NCBI RefSeq assembly: GCF_019127135.1
Contig: NZ_JAHOEA010000039.1
Coordinates: 1-34,492 of the forward strand
DNA length: 34,492 nucleotides
Direction: 5' to 3'
Source: Segatella copri
GTDB lineage: Bacteria; Bacteroidota; Bacteroidia; Bacteroidales; Bacteroidaceae
The translations under genes were made by a program, and so were the position numbers. Under the pieces are notes generated by a model. The model ran no database searches and was not told where the DNA came from. It was given only the letters and a program-made list of their open reading frames with translations. This document shows positions 16,618-24,485 of the stretch, piece after piece (position 1 is the stretch's first letter; the number at the start of each line of letters is the position of its first letter).

Positions 16618-16676
16618 ATTTTGCTTGCAAAGTTAGCAATTATTTCCAAAAAAATGCGTATCTTTGCAAGCAAAAT
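16618..16676. promoter_or_regulatory. Symmetrical divergent promoter between M24 peptidase and patatin genes
   Basis: A perfect 15-bp inverted repeat (16618-16632 and 16662-16676; right arm CTTTGCAAGCAAAAT) encloses 29 bp. The minus-strand -7 box TAACTTTG (16635-16628) and the plus-strand -7 box TATCTTTG (16659-16666) each end inside an arm. Both transcripts would therefore begin with nearly identical sequence. Neither -33 position has a good TTTG, which hints at activator dependence or shared control. Confidence 0.65.
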
Positions 16677-16806
16677 TGAATAAAACGCGTGATTTTATAA
16701 ATAATTAATATAAAAACGGCTTTTTGCTAGACAAAATGTAAGAAAATTGTCTGTGCTGCGAGCAAAATATAATTATTTTGAGAATTTTAAAAGCAGAGAG
16801 TGTGTT

Positions 16807-17658
16807 ATGAAATTGAATTTAAAAACAACAGGTTTGGTTCTTGAGGGAGGAGGCATGCGAGGGGTCTTCACCAGTGGGGTGCTGGATGCATTCATGAAGC
16901 ATGATGTTTATTTCCCTTATACGGTGGCAGTATCGGCTGGGGCATGTAATGGTATGTCGTATATGAGCCGCCAGCCTCGGCGTGCCCGTATCTCAAACAT
17001 CGATTATCTGGCCCGATACCAGTATATCGGTGTCCGCCATCTGGTGACTCAGGGGTGTATCTTCGACCGCAAATTGCTCTACGATAAGTTTCCGAACCAG
17101 CTCTTGCCCTTCGATTTTGATACCTTTTTTAAGTATGCCGAAGGTTTTGAGATGGTTACTACCAATTGTCTTACGGGCAAGGCAATGTATCTTTCCGAGA
17201 ATCATGACAGGCAGCGTGCACTGGATGTGGTGCGTGCTTCCAGCAGTTTGCCGTATGTGAGTAAGATTGTGGATGTGGATGGCATTCCGATGTTGGATGG
17301 TGGTATTGCGGACAGTATTCCGGTGCAGCACGCCATTGACCTGGGCTGGCAACACAATGTGGTTGTCCTGACCCGCAACAAGGGGTGGCGGGATACAGGA
17401 AAAGACCGTAAGATACCTTATTTATATAAGAACTATCCTCGTCTGCGCGTGGCTCTGAGTCACCGTCACCGGGCTTATAATGAACAGATCCAGCTTGTAG
17501 AAGCCCTGGAGGCTGCGGGTAAGATTACCTGTATCCGTCCGATCCGTCCGCTGGAAGTAGGCCGAATAGAGAAGGATACCGATAAGCTGGAGCGCCTCTA
17601 CGAAGAAGGTTTCATGCTGGGTGAAGCTTTCTGCGAAAAATGCGTAGAAAAAGAATAG
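16807..17658 (+). CDS. Patatin-like phospholipase / acyl hydrolase
   Basis: A predicted cytosolic or membrane-associated lipid acyl hydrolase with a Ser-Asp dyad. LEGGGMRGVFTSG at residues 12-24 forms the glycine-rich oxyanion loop. Ser43 sits in the nucleophile elbow AVSAGACNG, where the first Gly of GxSxG is Ala. Asp164 lies in MLDGGIADSIP (the DGG motif). A TTG-started frame reaches back to 16747, but the ATG at 16807 places the oxyanion loop 11 residues from the start as in relatives and gives 283 aa, so 16807 is chosen. The leader from the predicted transcription start near 16672 is about 135 nt and contains a small inverted repeat AGACAA/TTGTCT (16729-16734/16747-16752). The gene faces trmD, with a strong palindrome between them. 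Confidence 0.88.
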   Translation: MKLNLKTTGLVLEGGGMRGVFTSGVLDAFMKHDVYFPYTVAVSAGACNGMSYMSRQPRRARISNIDYLARYQYIGVRHLVTQGCIFDRKLLYDKFPNQLLPFDFDTFFKYAEGFEMVTTNCLTGKAMYLSENHDRQRALDVVRASSSLPYVSKIVDVDGIPMLDGGIADSIPVQHAIDLGWQHNVVVLTRNKGWRDTGKDRKIPYLYKNYPRLRVALSHRHRAYNEQIQLVEALEAAGKITCIRPIRPLEVGRIEKDTDKLERLYEEGFMLGEAFCEKCVEKE

Positions 17659-17674
17659 TATATAATAAGGTGTA
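17659..17674 (+). repeat. Copy 2 of the 16-nt motif TATATAATAAGGTGTA
   Basis: An exact copy beginning directly after the patatin stop codon (TAG ends at 17658), on the sense strand of that gene. Confidence 0.8.
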
Positions 17675-17714
17675 GAATTGACGTATGTGACTCGGAAATG
17701 GATAGAAAATATGA

Positions 17715-17756
17715 TTTAGGCACGGATTACTCTATGCCGTGTAATCCGTGCCTAAA
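17715..17756. terminator. Strong palindrome between convergent patatin and trmD genes
   Basis: A 16-bp perfect stem (17715-17730 with 17741-17756, core GGCACGGATTAC/GTAATCCGTGCC) has a 10-nt loop. It lies in the gap between two convergent genes and can act as a bidirectional terminator. However, the plus strand is followed by AAAATC rather than a T-run and the minus strand only by TAAATC. It also resembles an abundant class of intergenic palindromes, which I could not check. Confidence 0.6.
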
Positions 17757-17800
17757 AAATCATCGTTCTGGTTATGATAGTAATCAGGAATGATTTCATC

Positions 17801-18475
17801 TTATTTCAGCAGGTCCGGGCGCAGGCGCTTGGTTCTCTCTATGGCCTGGTCGAATTCCCACTGGCGAATCTTGGCTTCATTGCCGCTGAGCAGAATTTCC
17901 GGAACTTTCCATCCCTTGTAGTCGGCAGGACGGGTGTAGATAGGAGCGGCAAGGAGGTCGTCCTGGAAACAGTCGGAAAGTGCACTCTGTTCATCGCTGA
18001 TAACACCTGGAACCAGACGGATGACGGCATCTGAGATGATGGCTGCAGCAAGTTCGCCCCCCGTCAGCACATAATCACCTACACTGATTTCGCGGGTAAT
18101 GAGATGGTCGCGCACACGCTGGTCAATACCCTTGTAGTGACCGCAGAGGATGATGAGGTTACCCTGCATCGACATTTCGTTGGCTATCTTCTGGTTGAAA
18201 GTTTCACCATCTGGCGAAACATAAATCACGTCATCATACTCGCGCTCTGCCTTCAGTGCAGCAATGCAACGGTCTATTGGTTCACATTGCATCACCATGC
18301 CGGCACTTCCGCCGTATGGATAGTCATCTACTCGTTTCCATTTATCTAATGTATAGTCACGCAGATTGTGCAGATGAATCTCAGCGAGACCCTTCTTCTG
18401 CGCACGTGCCAGGATGGATTCATTGAAGAAACCCTCCAGCATCTCTGGTAATACTGTAATAATGTCTATTCTCAT
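17801..18475 (-). CDS. trmD: tRNA (guanine37-N1)-methyltransferase
   Basis: TrmD methylates G37 next to the anticodon of tRNAs reading CNN codons, preventing +1 frameshifting. It is a SPOUT enzyme with a trefoil knot. Seen are [13 protein letters not shown] at the N-terminus, [14 protein letters not shown], the knot region [15 protein letters not shown] followed by [16 protein letters not shown], and the C-terminal [24 protein letters not shown]. The length of 224 aa is typical. The open frame extends 13 codons upstream to 18514, but those codons overlap the promoter, so the ATG at 18475 is chosen. It stands alone rather than in the rpsP-rimM-trmD-rplS operon known from other phyla. Confidence 0.96.
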   Translation of the reverse strand: MRIDIITVLPEMLEGFFNESILARAQKKGLAEIHLHNLRDYTLDKWKRVDDYPYGGSAGMVMQCEPIDRCIAALKAEREYDDVIYVSPDGETFNQKIANEMSMQGNLIILCGHYKGIDQRVRDHLITREISVGDYVLTGGELAAAIISDAVIRLVPGVISDEQSALSDCFQDDLLAAPIYTRPADYKGWKVPEILLSGNEAKIRQWEFDQAIERTKRLRPDLLK

Positions 18476-18483
18476 AACATCTG

Positions 18484-18514
18484 CAAAAATAATAAATAAT
18501 GCGGAGAGCACCAA
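18484..18514 (-). promoter_or_regulatory. trmD promoter
   Basis: On the minus strand TTGG (18514-18511), a 19-nt spacer and TATTTTTG (18491-18484) match the Bacteroidota consensus. The trmD ATG begins only 9 nt after the last base of the -7 box, so the transcript should have almost no 5' UTR. Confidence 0.8.
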
Positions 18515-18748
18515 AAGTTTTTGCTTTTTCTTTCATTTTTACTCTTCTTTTCTTTACTTTTCTTTCTTTTTTCTCTGTTTTCCCATCTTTCCGTAGCCAT
18601 TCCTGTCTTTTCATATCAAAATCCTGTTTTTCTGGAAAAAGAGGGTCTTGAGTGTATAAATATACAACAAAGTTATCAAAAAATCAGAAAAACCATATCA
18701 AAATGATAAATTTTCGATAAAACGTGCTACTATTTGTAGAAAAAGTTG
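18515..18748. other. A/T-rich spacer between trmD and acn
   Basis: No gene is credible here. The stretch opens with a long pyrimidine-rich tract (about 18518-18615) made of TTTTC/TCTTT repeats. It then becomes A/T-rich with several ATCAAAA-type words (18617, 18675, 18699) before the acn promoter. Short open frames on both strands are low-complexity Phe/Ser or Lys peptides and are rejected. Confidence 0.5.
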
Positions 18749-18756
18749 TATTTTTG
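18749..18756 (+). promoter_or_regulatory. acn promoter -7 box
   Basis: TATTTTTG matches TAnnTTTG. No clear TTTG is found 19 nt upstream, so activation by a regulator is possible. Transcription should start near 18762. Confidence 0.6.
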
Positions 18757-18766
18757 CAAACAGAAT

Positions 18767-18780
18767 TGCTCGAAAGAGTG
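18767..18780 (+). promoter_or_regulatory. Leader hairpin with GAAA loop upstream of acn
   Basis: TGCTC (18767-18771) can pair with GAGTG (18776-18780), using G-U pairs, around GAAA. It sits within about 5 nt of the predicted transcript start. The CTC-GAAA-GAG core is the same as in the stronger ilvD leader hairpin (3211-3234). The stem is short, so structure is uncertain. Confidence 0.35.
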
Positions 18781-18806
18781 TATAATTAATTAAAATTGTG
18801 AACAAG

Positions 18807-21068
18807 ATGATATTGGACATTGAAATGCTGAGAAGCTTTTACGCTTCGTATTCGGAAAGTGTAGCCCAGGCTAAGGCTACGGTGAAACGACCTCTTACTT
18901 ATGCCGAGAAGGTGCTCTTTGCACATCTTTTCGACTCAACTCAGTTGCGACCATATAAAAGAGGTGTGGAATATGTCGACTTCCGACCTAATCGCGTGGC
19001 GATGCAGGATGCGACTGCGCAAATGGCGCTCTTGCAGTTCATGAATGCGGGTAAGGACAAGGTGGCCGTACCTGCTTCCGTACATTGTGATCACTTGATT
19101 CGTGCCGATGTGGGCGCAACACAAGATCTTCCTGAGGCTTGCAAGACCAATAAGGAGGTTTACGACTTCCTGAAGTCTGTTTCTCAGAAATACCATATCG
19201 GTTTCTGGGGACCAGGTGCAGGAATCATCCATCAGGTAGTGCTCGAAAACTATGCATTCCCTGGAGGTATGATGGTGGGTACCGATTCTCATACTCCTAA
19301 TGCTGGCGGTCTCGGCATGGTGGCAGTAGGTGTAGGTGGTGCTGATGCCGTAGATGTGCTGACCGGTCAGCCTTGGGAACTCAAGATGCCACGCCTCATC
19401 GGTGTGCATCTTACAGGCAAACTCTCTGGTTGGGCCACTCCTAAGGATGTGATTCTCGAAATCCTCGGCATCCTTACCGTAAAGGGCGGAACCAACGCCA
19501 TCCTCGAATACTTCGGCGAGGGATTGGACAGCATCTCTACCACCGGTAAGGCTACCATCTGTAACATGGGAGCCGAGCTGGGTGCAACATGCTCAATCTT
19601 CCCATTCGACCAGAACGCCAGCGAATATCTCCGCAAGACAGGCCGTGAGGAAATTGCATCTCTCGCACAGATGAATGCAGCCGAACTCCGTGCTGATGAT
19701 GAGGTGTTGGCAAATCCGTCTGCTTTCTACGACCAGATTGTTGAAATCGACCTTTCTAAGGTTGAACCTCATCTCAATGGTCCGTTCACTCCAGATGCAG
19801 CCACCCCAATCTCTCACATGAAGGCAAAGGGTCCTGCCAACGACTATCCGATGGTAGTAGAAGTAGGATTGGTAGGTAGCTGTACCAACTCTTCTTATCA
19901 GGACTTGGCCCGTGCTGCCAGCATTGCCCGTCAGGCTTATGAGAAGGGTATTGAGGTGAAGGGACAGCTCATCATCAACCCGGGTTCAGAGCAGATTCGC
20001 TATACAGCCGAGCGTGATGGCATTCTTGATGATTTCAAGAAGATTGGAGCCCTCATCATGACCAATGCCTGCGGTCCTTGCATCGGACAGTGGAAGCGTC
20101 ATACCGACGATAATACGCGCAAGAATGCCATTGTCACTTCTTTCAACCGAAACTTCCGCCGCCGTGCTGATGGTAACCCTAATACGTTTGCCTTCATCGG
20201 CAGTCCAGAGCTCACCGTGGCTCTCACCATTGCGGGCCGTCTCGACTTCAATCCGGCTACAGATACCTTGCTGGATAAGGATGGCAACAGCGTGATGCTC
20301 GATGCGCCTACTGGTTTCACCTTCCCTCCTAAGGGCTTTGCCGTAGAAGATAAGGGATTCATCGCCCCAAGCGAAGAAAATGCCAATGTAGAGGTAGTCA
20401 TTGCGCCTGACAGCAACCGACTCCAGAAACTCGCTCCGTTTGCTTCATGGGATGGAAAAGACCTGACAGATATGCCGCTTCTTATCAAGACCGAGGGCAA
20501 ATGTACCACCGACCACATCTCTATGGCGGGTCCTTGGCTGAAGTTCCGTGGACATCTGCAGAACATCTCCGACAACCTCCTGATGGGTGCCGTAAATGCC
20601 TTTAACGGTGAGAGCAACAAGGTCAAGAATCAGTTGGATGGTGCTTATGTTGAGGTTTCTACCGCTGCCAAGGCTTACAAGGCTAAGGGTATCAGCAGCA
20701 TCGTGGTGGCAGAGGATAACTATGGTGAAGGTTCTTCCCGTGAGCATGCAGCCATGGAGCCTCGTTTCCTCAACGTGAAGGTGATTCTCGCCAAGAGCTT
20801 TGCCCGCATCCACGAAACCAACTTGAAGAAGCAAGGTATGCTTGCCCTCACATTCTGCAACAAGGATGATTATAATAAGGTGCAGGAGGATGACCGCATC
20901 TCTCTGACAGGCTTGAAGGAGTTTGCGCCAGGTTCTAAACTCACCGTCACCCTGAAGCATAAGGATGGCTCTGAAGATAGTTTTGAGGTAGAACATACCT
21001 ATAATGATACGCAGATTGCATGGTTCAAGGCAGGAAGTGCTTTGAATTTTGCAGCAAAAAATAAGTAG
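18807..21068 (+). CDS. acn: Aconitate hydratase
   Basis: Aconitase interconverts citrate and isocitrate using a [4Fe-4S] cluster in the cytosol. The cluster cysteines are in [11 protein letters not shown] and ACGPCIGQW. Substrate-binding motifs include [14 protein letters not shown] and the swivel-domain [16 protein letters not shown]. With the ATG at 18807 it is 753 aa and begins [15 protein letters not shown], aligning residue for residue with Bacteroides-type aconitases. A GTG three codons upstream (18798) is a less likely start. The closest relatives are the mitochondrial-like aconitases of Bacteroidota rather than AcnA or AcnB of E. coli. gltA follows 2 nt after the stop, and the isocitrate dehydrogenase gene often placed between them in Bacteroides is absent. 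The leader carries a small GAAA-loop hairpin. Confidence 0.95.
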   Translation: MILDIEMLRSFYASYSESVAQAKATVKRPLTYAEKVLFAHLFDSTQLRPYKRGVEYVDFRPNRVAMQDATAQMALLQFMNAGKDKVAVPASVHCDHLIRADVGATQDLPEACKTNKEVYDFLKSVSQKYHIGFWGPGAGIIHQVVLENYAFPGGMMVGTDSHTPNAGGLGMVAVGVGGADAVDVLTGQPWELKMPRLIGVHLTGKLSGWATPKDVILEILGILTVKGGTNAILEYFGEGLDSISTTGKATICNMGAELGATCSIFPFDQNASEYLRKTGREEIASLAQMNAAELRADDEVLANPSAFYDQIVEIDLSKVEPHLNGPFTPDAATPISHMKAKGPANDYPMVVEVGLVGSCTNSSYQDLARAASIARQAYEKGIEVKGQLIINPGSEQIRYTAERDGILDDFKKIGALIMTNACGPCIGQWKRHTDDNTRKNAIVTSFNRNFRRRADGNPNTFAFIGSPELTVALTIAGRLDFNPATDTLLDKDGNSVMLDAPTGFTFPPKGFAVEDKGFIAPSEENANVEVVIAPDSNRLQKLAPFASWDGKDLTDMPLLIKTEGKCTTDHISMAGPWLKFRGHLQNISDNLLMGAVNAFNGESNKVKNQLDGAYVEVSTAAKAYKAKGISSIVVAEDNYGEGSSREHAAMEPRFLNVKVILAKSFARIHETNLKKQGMLALTFCNKDDYNKVQEDDRISLTGLKEFAPGSKLTVTLKHKDGSEDSFEVEHTYNDTQIAWFKAGSALNFAAKNK

Positions 21069-21070
21069 TT

Positions 21071-22417
21071 ATGAATAAGGAATATTTGATATATAAGCTG
21101 AGCGATGAGGTAAAAAACTCATGCAAGATTGATAAGGATGCATTCAAGAAGTTCAATGTGAAGCGTGGACTTCGTAATGAAGATGGTTCTGGTGTGTTGG
21201 TCGGACTGACCAATATCGGTAACGTTGTGGGTTATGAGCGCGATGCAGAAGGTAAATTGACCCCAACAGAGGGTAAACTTTATTATCGTGGTTATGAACT
21301 TGACGATCTGGTAACTCCTCTCTTGAAGGAGAAGCGTTTCGGATTCGAGGAAGTAGCCTTCCTGCTGCTCTCGGGCCAGTTGCCTGACAAGGAGGAATTG
21401 GATGCTTTTAAGGAACTCCTGAACGATAATATGCCGCTTGATCATCGTACGATTACCCATATCATCGAACTGGAAGGCAGCAATATCATGAACATCCTGG
21501 CCCGTTGTGTGCTTGAAATGTACACCTTCGATCCGAATCCGGATGACATCAGCCGTGACAATCTGATGCGCCAGAGCATTGAGTTGATTGCCAAGTTCCC
21601 AACCATCATCGCTTATGCATACAACATCTACCGTCACTCTGTTCAGGGTAGAAGTCTCCATATTCGTCATCCTCGTGAGAATCTCTCTATTGCTGAGAAC
21701 TTTCTTTATATGATGAAGCATGAGAACTATTCCGAACTGGATGCCCGTATGCTCGACCTTCTCCTGATTATCCAGGCAGAACATGGTGGTGGTAACAACT
21801 CTACCTTTACTGTACGTGTAACATCTTCTACCCGTACAGATACTTACAGTTCTATTGCTGCAGGTATCGGCAGTTTGAAGGGTCCTTTGCATGGTGGTGC
21901 CAATATCAAGGTTATCAATATGTTCCACCATTTGAAAGAAGCTATCAAGGATTGGGGTAATGTAGCCGAACTTGATACTTATCTCAAGCGTATGCTCAAT
22001 AAGGAAGCGTACGACAAGACAGGTCTTATCTATGGTATCGGTCATGCAGTCTATACATTGAGTGACCCACGTGCCGTAGAATTGAAGCGTCTGGCTGGTG
22101 AACTTGCCAAGGAAAAGGGTAGAGAAGACGAGTATAATTTCCTGAAGCTGATAGAGCAGGAAGGCATCAAATGTCTGCAGGAACATCGTGGAGGCAGTAA
22201 GCCTGCCTGTGCAAATCTTGATTTCTACAGTGGTTTTATCTATGAAATGATTGGTTTGCCACAGGAAATCTATACACCTATTTTCGCCATGGCACGTATC
22301 GTAGGTTGGACAGCCCATCGTATTGAGGAACTCAATTTCGAAGGTCGCCGTATCATCCGTCCTGCCTACAAGAATATTCTTGGAGAACTTGAATATCAGC
22401 CTCTTAACGAGAGATAA
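21071..22417 (+). CDS. gltA: Citrate synthase
   Basis: Citrate synthase condenses oxaloacetate with acetyl-CoA, feeding aconitase encoded directly upstream. Active-site motifs are seen: His in AEHGGGNNSTF, His in GIGHAVYTLSDPRA and Asp in ANLDFYSGFIY. Also visible are GSLKGPLHGGANIKV and the N-terminal YYRGYELDDLV. At 448 aa it has the length of the larger Bacteroidota/type II-like enzymes. The ATG lies 2 nt after the acn stop, so the two are co-transcribed and probably translationally coupled. A strong terminator follows 21 nt after the stop. A 445-aa minus-strand open frame across the gene is a shadow. Confidence 0.96.
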   Translation: MNKEYLIYKLSDEVKNSCKIDKDAFKKFNVKRGLRNEDGSGVLVGLTNIGNVVGYERDAEGKLTPTEGKLYYRGYELDDLVTPLLKEKRFGFEEVAFLLLSGQLPDKEELDAFKELLNDNMPLDHRTITHIIELEGSNIMNILARCVLEMYTFDPNPDDISRDNLMRQSIELIAKFPTIIAYAYNIYRHSVQGRSLHIRHPRENLSIAENFLYMMKHENYSELDARMLDLLLIIQAEHGGGNNSTFTVRVTSSTRTDTYSSIAAGIGSLKGPLHGGANIKVINMFHHLKEAIKDWGNVAELDTYLKRMLNKEAYDKTGLIYGIGHAVYTLSDPRAVELKRLAGELAKEKGREDEYNFLKLIEQEGIKCLQEHRGGSKPACANLDFYSGFIYEMIGLPQEIYTPIFAMARIVGWTAHRIEELNFEGRRIIRPAYKNILGELEYQPLNER

Positions 22418-22438
22418 ATACCTCTTGATATCATAAAG

Positions 22439-22474
22439 AAAGGCAATACCCATCATCGGGTATTGCCTTTTCTT
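22439..22474 (+). terminator. Intrinsic terminator of the acn-gltA operon
   Basis: AAAGGCAATACCC (22439-22451) pairs perfectly with GGGTATTGCCTTT (22458-22470) around a 6-nt loop, followed by TCTT. It is nearly symmetrical, with A-tract before and T-tract after. Confidence 0.88.
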
Positions 22475-22620
22475 GTCTATATGTTAACCGGCTCTCGTAA
22501 AGTGAATATAATGAGAAAGTTGAAATCGGGATAAGAAGGAAAAAATGGTAGAACTGCTTCGGCAGTTGGAACTTGTGAAAATTAATATACGTTAAATATA
22601 CAAAGATGTATGTAGCAAAT
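22475..22620. other. Spacer after gltA with a UUCG hairpin
   Basis: No gene is supported. One notable element is AACTGC (22552-22557) and GCAGTT (22562-22567) closed by TTCG, the very stable C(UUCG)G tetraloop. It falls inside a 16-codon open frame (22545-22595) that is too short to support. The hairpin could belong to a small RNA, but no -7 box is convincingly placed for one. Confidence 0.4.
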
Positions 22621-22651
22621 TTGGAGAAATGAATATTTATTCTTACCTTTG
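22621..22651 (+). promoter_or_regulatory. Promoter of the small membrane protein gene
   Basis: TTGG (22621-22624), a 19-nt spacer, then TACCTTTG (22644-22651). This is a full consensus match and supports the reality of the 123-aa gene starting at 22720. Confidence 0.8.
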
Positions 22652-22719
22652 TAGCCGAAAAGTATAAAAAGTATAAGTATTGAAGTTTTAACCGTCTAGT
22701 TTTTAAGACAAAACAGTAA

Positions 22720-23091
22720 ATGGATTGCATGGAAAAAGAATTTGAAGAATACTGGAATAAGAACCAGAAAAAATTAATCTTGAATGCTCCAAAAGCGTTA
22801 CGCGATGAATATATAGACTCGACCAAGCTTGACAGCCCGATTGATTGGGTCTGTTTCATACTGCCAGTGGCTTTAGGTATTGGCCTTCAGCCAGTTCTGA
22901 ATATTCAGAGTGAGATTCTCTCATGGGCAGTTGTACTGCTGATTGTGGTAGTTTGTTTCGCTGTATTGCAGTTGGTGAAGCCGATGTTGCAGAAAAAGAA
23001 ATCTACCATACAGGTAGTAAAGAGCATCAAAGCTTATTATTACGAAGTATACAAGAAAAACGGTTTAAAGAAATTAGAGCCTTGGAATTAG
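22720..23091 (+). CDS. Small two-helix membrane protein, function unknown
   Basis: I do not recognise a named family. The 123-aa product begins with an acidic/aromatic segment (EKEFEEYWNKNQ), then LNAPKALRDEYIDSTKLDSP. Two hydrophobic helices follow at about 46-62 and 66-88, separated by a short polar turn. The C-terminus is a lysine-rich tail with Tyr residues, probably cytosolic. No signal peptide or catalytic motif is visible. Two in-frame ATGs (22720 and 22729) are both possible. A consensus promoter upstream and a terminator at the stop codon make this a monocistronic, genuine gene. Its stop codon TAG is the loop of the terminator hairpin. The neighbours gltA and hemW give no functional clue. 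Confidence 0.75.
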   Translation: MDCMEKEFEEYWNKNQKKLILNAPKALRDEYIDSTKLDSPIDWVCFILPVALGIGLQPVLNIQSEILSWAVVLLIVVVCFAVLQLVKPMLQKKKSTIQVVKSIKAYYYEVYKKNGLKKLEPWN

Positions 23092-23108
23092 ATTCCAAGG
23101 CTCTTTTA
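23076..23108. terminator. Terminator whose loop is the stop codon
   Basis: AGAGCCTTGGAAT (23076-23088) and ATTCCAAGGCTCT (23092-23104) form a perfect 13-bp stem. The 3-nt loop TAG (23089-23091) is the stop codon of the 123-aa gene. TTTT follows on the plus strand. On the minus strand the stem lies 17 nt beyond the hemW stop and is followed by AATTTCTTT, so it may serve both convergent genes. Confidence 0.85.
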
Positions 23109-23121
23109 TTTGTTGGGGCCA

Positions 23122-24258
23122 TTATACAATCATGAAATCACTCATCACATCATCTGATATGTAAAGACCTTCACGGGTGAGGGAGAGTCTTCCATCCTTT
23201 ATTTTCATCAGTCTCCGGCTGATATGTGGCTGGGCTTCCTGCAGAAGTCTGTCTGCCAGTTCTTTTCCGAATTCCTGCTCCATCTTCATCAAGTCTATTC
23301 CGTCGCTTGTGCGCAAGGCGGTTGTTATCAGGTCATTGTAGCGGGTGGTGATGTCGAGTTGCTCGCTCTCTGAAGGTAGAATGCCTTCGCAGATGCTTCG
23401 GATATAGGTCTGGATATTCTCGATGTTCCAACTGCGCTGTTTCCTGTTGTAGGAGTGGGCTGCAGCTCCTATTCCGATATATGGCACTTCATGCCAGTAA
23501 CTGCTGTTGTGGCGTGAACGGAACCCCGGACGGGCAAAATTGCTGATTTCATAATGCTCGTAGCCTGCCCCGGTGAGCAGATCAATCAGAGTCTCGTACA
23601 TTCTGCGACTTGTTTCTTCATCTATCTCTCTGATTTTCTCCTGTTCCAGCAGACGGTAGAGTGGGGTTCTCTCTTCGTACATCAGACTGTAAGCTGAGAT
23701 ATGTTCCACATCCAGTTGTATGGCGTGCCGGATGTCGCTCACCCATTGGGACAGAGATTCTTCGGGGAATCCGAACATCAGGTCAATACTGATATTGCGG
23801 ATGCCGATGTTGCGGAGCCGGGTGATGGCTTCATCTACCTCTCTGGCGTTATGACGGCGATGCAGAAAGCGTAAGCGCTCATTGCTGAAGGTCTGCGCTC
23901 CCATGCTGATTCTGTTGACGGGGAGTTGCTTCAGCGTCTCACAGAAATCACCGGTTACATCGTCGGGATTACATTCCATCGTAATCTCTATATTCTCTGT
24001 CAGCGTATAGTTCTTTCTGATAGCAGAGAAGATCTGGTTGAGATGGGAACCTTTGAGCTGACTTGGAGTGCCACCACCTAGATAGATGGTTTCGATGGGC
24101 TCATCGTTTCCGAGTGCGGCTTTTGACGGGCGCATCTGCATCTCCCGACAGAGAGCATCAACGTAGTCGTCCCTCAACTTGAGGGAGGTGGTACTGTAAA
24201 AACCGCAGTAGATACACCGGCTTTCACAAAAGGGGATATGTATGTATAGTCCTGCCAT
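23122..24258 (-). CDS. hemW: HemW-like radical SAM heme chaperone
   Basis: A radical SAM protein of the HemN/HemW group. Near the N-terminus Cys11, Cys15 and Cys18 in FCESRCIYCGFYS bind the [4Fe-4S] cluster. The residue two places after the third Cys is Phe rather than the Cys found in true coproporphyrinogen dehydrogenase HemN, which marks the HemW branch (heme-binding chaperone). Further motifs are YLGGGTPSQL, EITMECNPDDV, NRISMGAQTF and GFPEESLSQW. The C-terminal HemN_C-like domain has GIGAAAHSYN and a winged-helix end. At 378 aa it is the usual HemW length. Such proteins are often mis-annotated as oxygen-independent coproporphyrinogen III oxidase. Confidence 0.9.
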   Translation of the reverse strand: MAGLYIHIPFCESRCIYCGFYSTTSLKLRDDYVDALCREMQMRPSKAALGNDEPIETIYLGGGTPSQLKGSHLNQIFSAIRKNYTLTENIEITMECNPDDVTGDFCETLKQLPVNRISMGAQTFSNERLRFLHRRHNAREVDEAITRLRNIGIRNISIDLMFGFPEESLSQWVSDIRHAIQLDVEHISAYSLMYEERTPLYRLLEQEKIREIDEETSRRMYETLIDLLTGAGYEHYEISNFARPGFRSRHNSSYWHEVPYIGIGAAAHSYNRKQRSWNIENIQTYIRSICEGILPSESEQLDITTRYNDLITTALRTSDGIDLMKMEQEFGKELADRLLQEAQPHISRRLMKIKDGRLSLTREGLYISDDVMSDFMIV

Positions 24259-24279
24259 AGTTCTGTACTTCTTTTTCTA

Positions 24280-24295
24280 TATATAATAAGGTGTA
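24280..24295 (+). repeat. Copy 3 of the 16-nt motif TATATAATAAGGTGTA
   Basis: An exact copy lying 22 nt upstream of the hemW start codon, so it is antisense within the predicted hemW leader. The other two copies lie downstream of genes on their sense strand. Confidence 0.8.
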
Positions 24296-24322
24296 AAGAC
24301 AAAAACATGTCTAAACAAAGTG

Positions 24323-24330
24323 CAAAAGTA
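24323..24330 (-). promoter_or_regulatory. hemW promoter -7 box
   Basis: On the minus strand TACTTTTG (24330-24323) matches TAnnTTTG. The element 19 nt upstream reads TTCT, a weak -33. The predicted leader of about 60 nt contains the 16-nt repeated motif in reverse. Confidence 0.55.
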
Positions 24331-24370
24331 CTAATATGTTTTAAAAAACAGAAGTTTTTTGCCCAAAACT

Positions 24371-24401
24371 TTTGGTAATGTGCGATTTTTTTGTAATTTA
24401 G
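24371..24401 (+). promoter_or_regulatory. Promoter of the EF-G-like gene
   Basis: TTTG (24371-24374), a 19-nt spacer, then TAATTTAG (24394-24401), one mismatch from TAnnTTTG. The imperfect -7 box suits a gene under activator control. The predicted leader is about 78 nt and ends in an A/T-rich ribosome-binding region without Shine-Dalgarno. Confidence 0.55.
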
Positions 24402-24485
24402 TAGCATGAAACAGAAGAACCGGTGGTTTGACTGTGGATTGCAACTAGCAAATTTAAGTATAACCCTTAAAAATCTATAAGCGTC

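Noticed and set aside
16747..16806. TTG-started extension of the patatin gene
   Set aside because: The added residues have no family similarity, and ATG 16807 gives the expected N-terminus.
18476..18514. N-terminal extension of trmD
   Set aside because: The 13 extra codons overlap the consensus promoter, and [13 protein letters not shown] is the standard TrmD start.
21119..22456. 445-aa minus-strand open frame across gltA
   Set aside because: Shadow of citrate synthase. Its start would lie inside the gltA terminator and it shows no domain.
22545..22595. 16-codon open frame containing the UUCG hairpin
   Set aside because: Too short, no promoter at a suitable distance, and the hairpin explains the sequence better.
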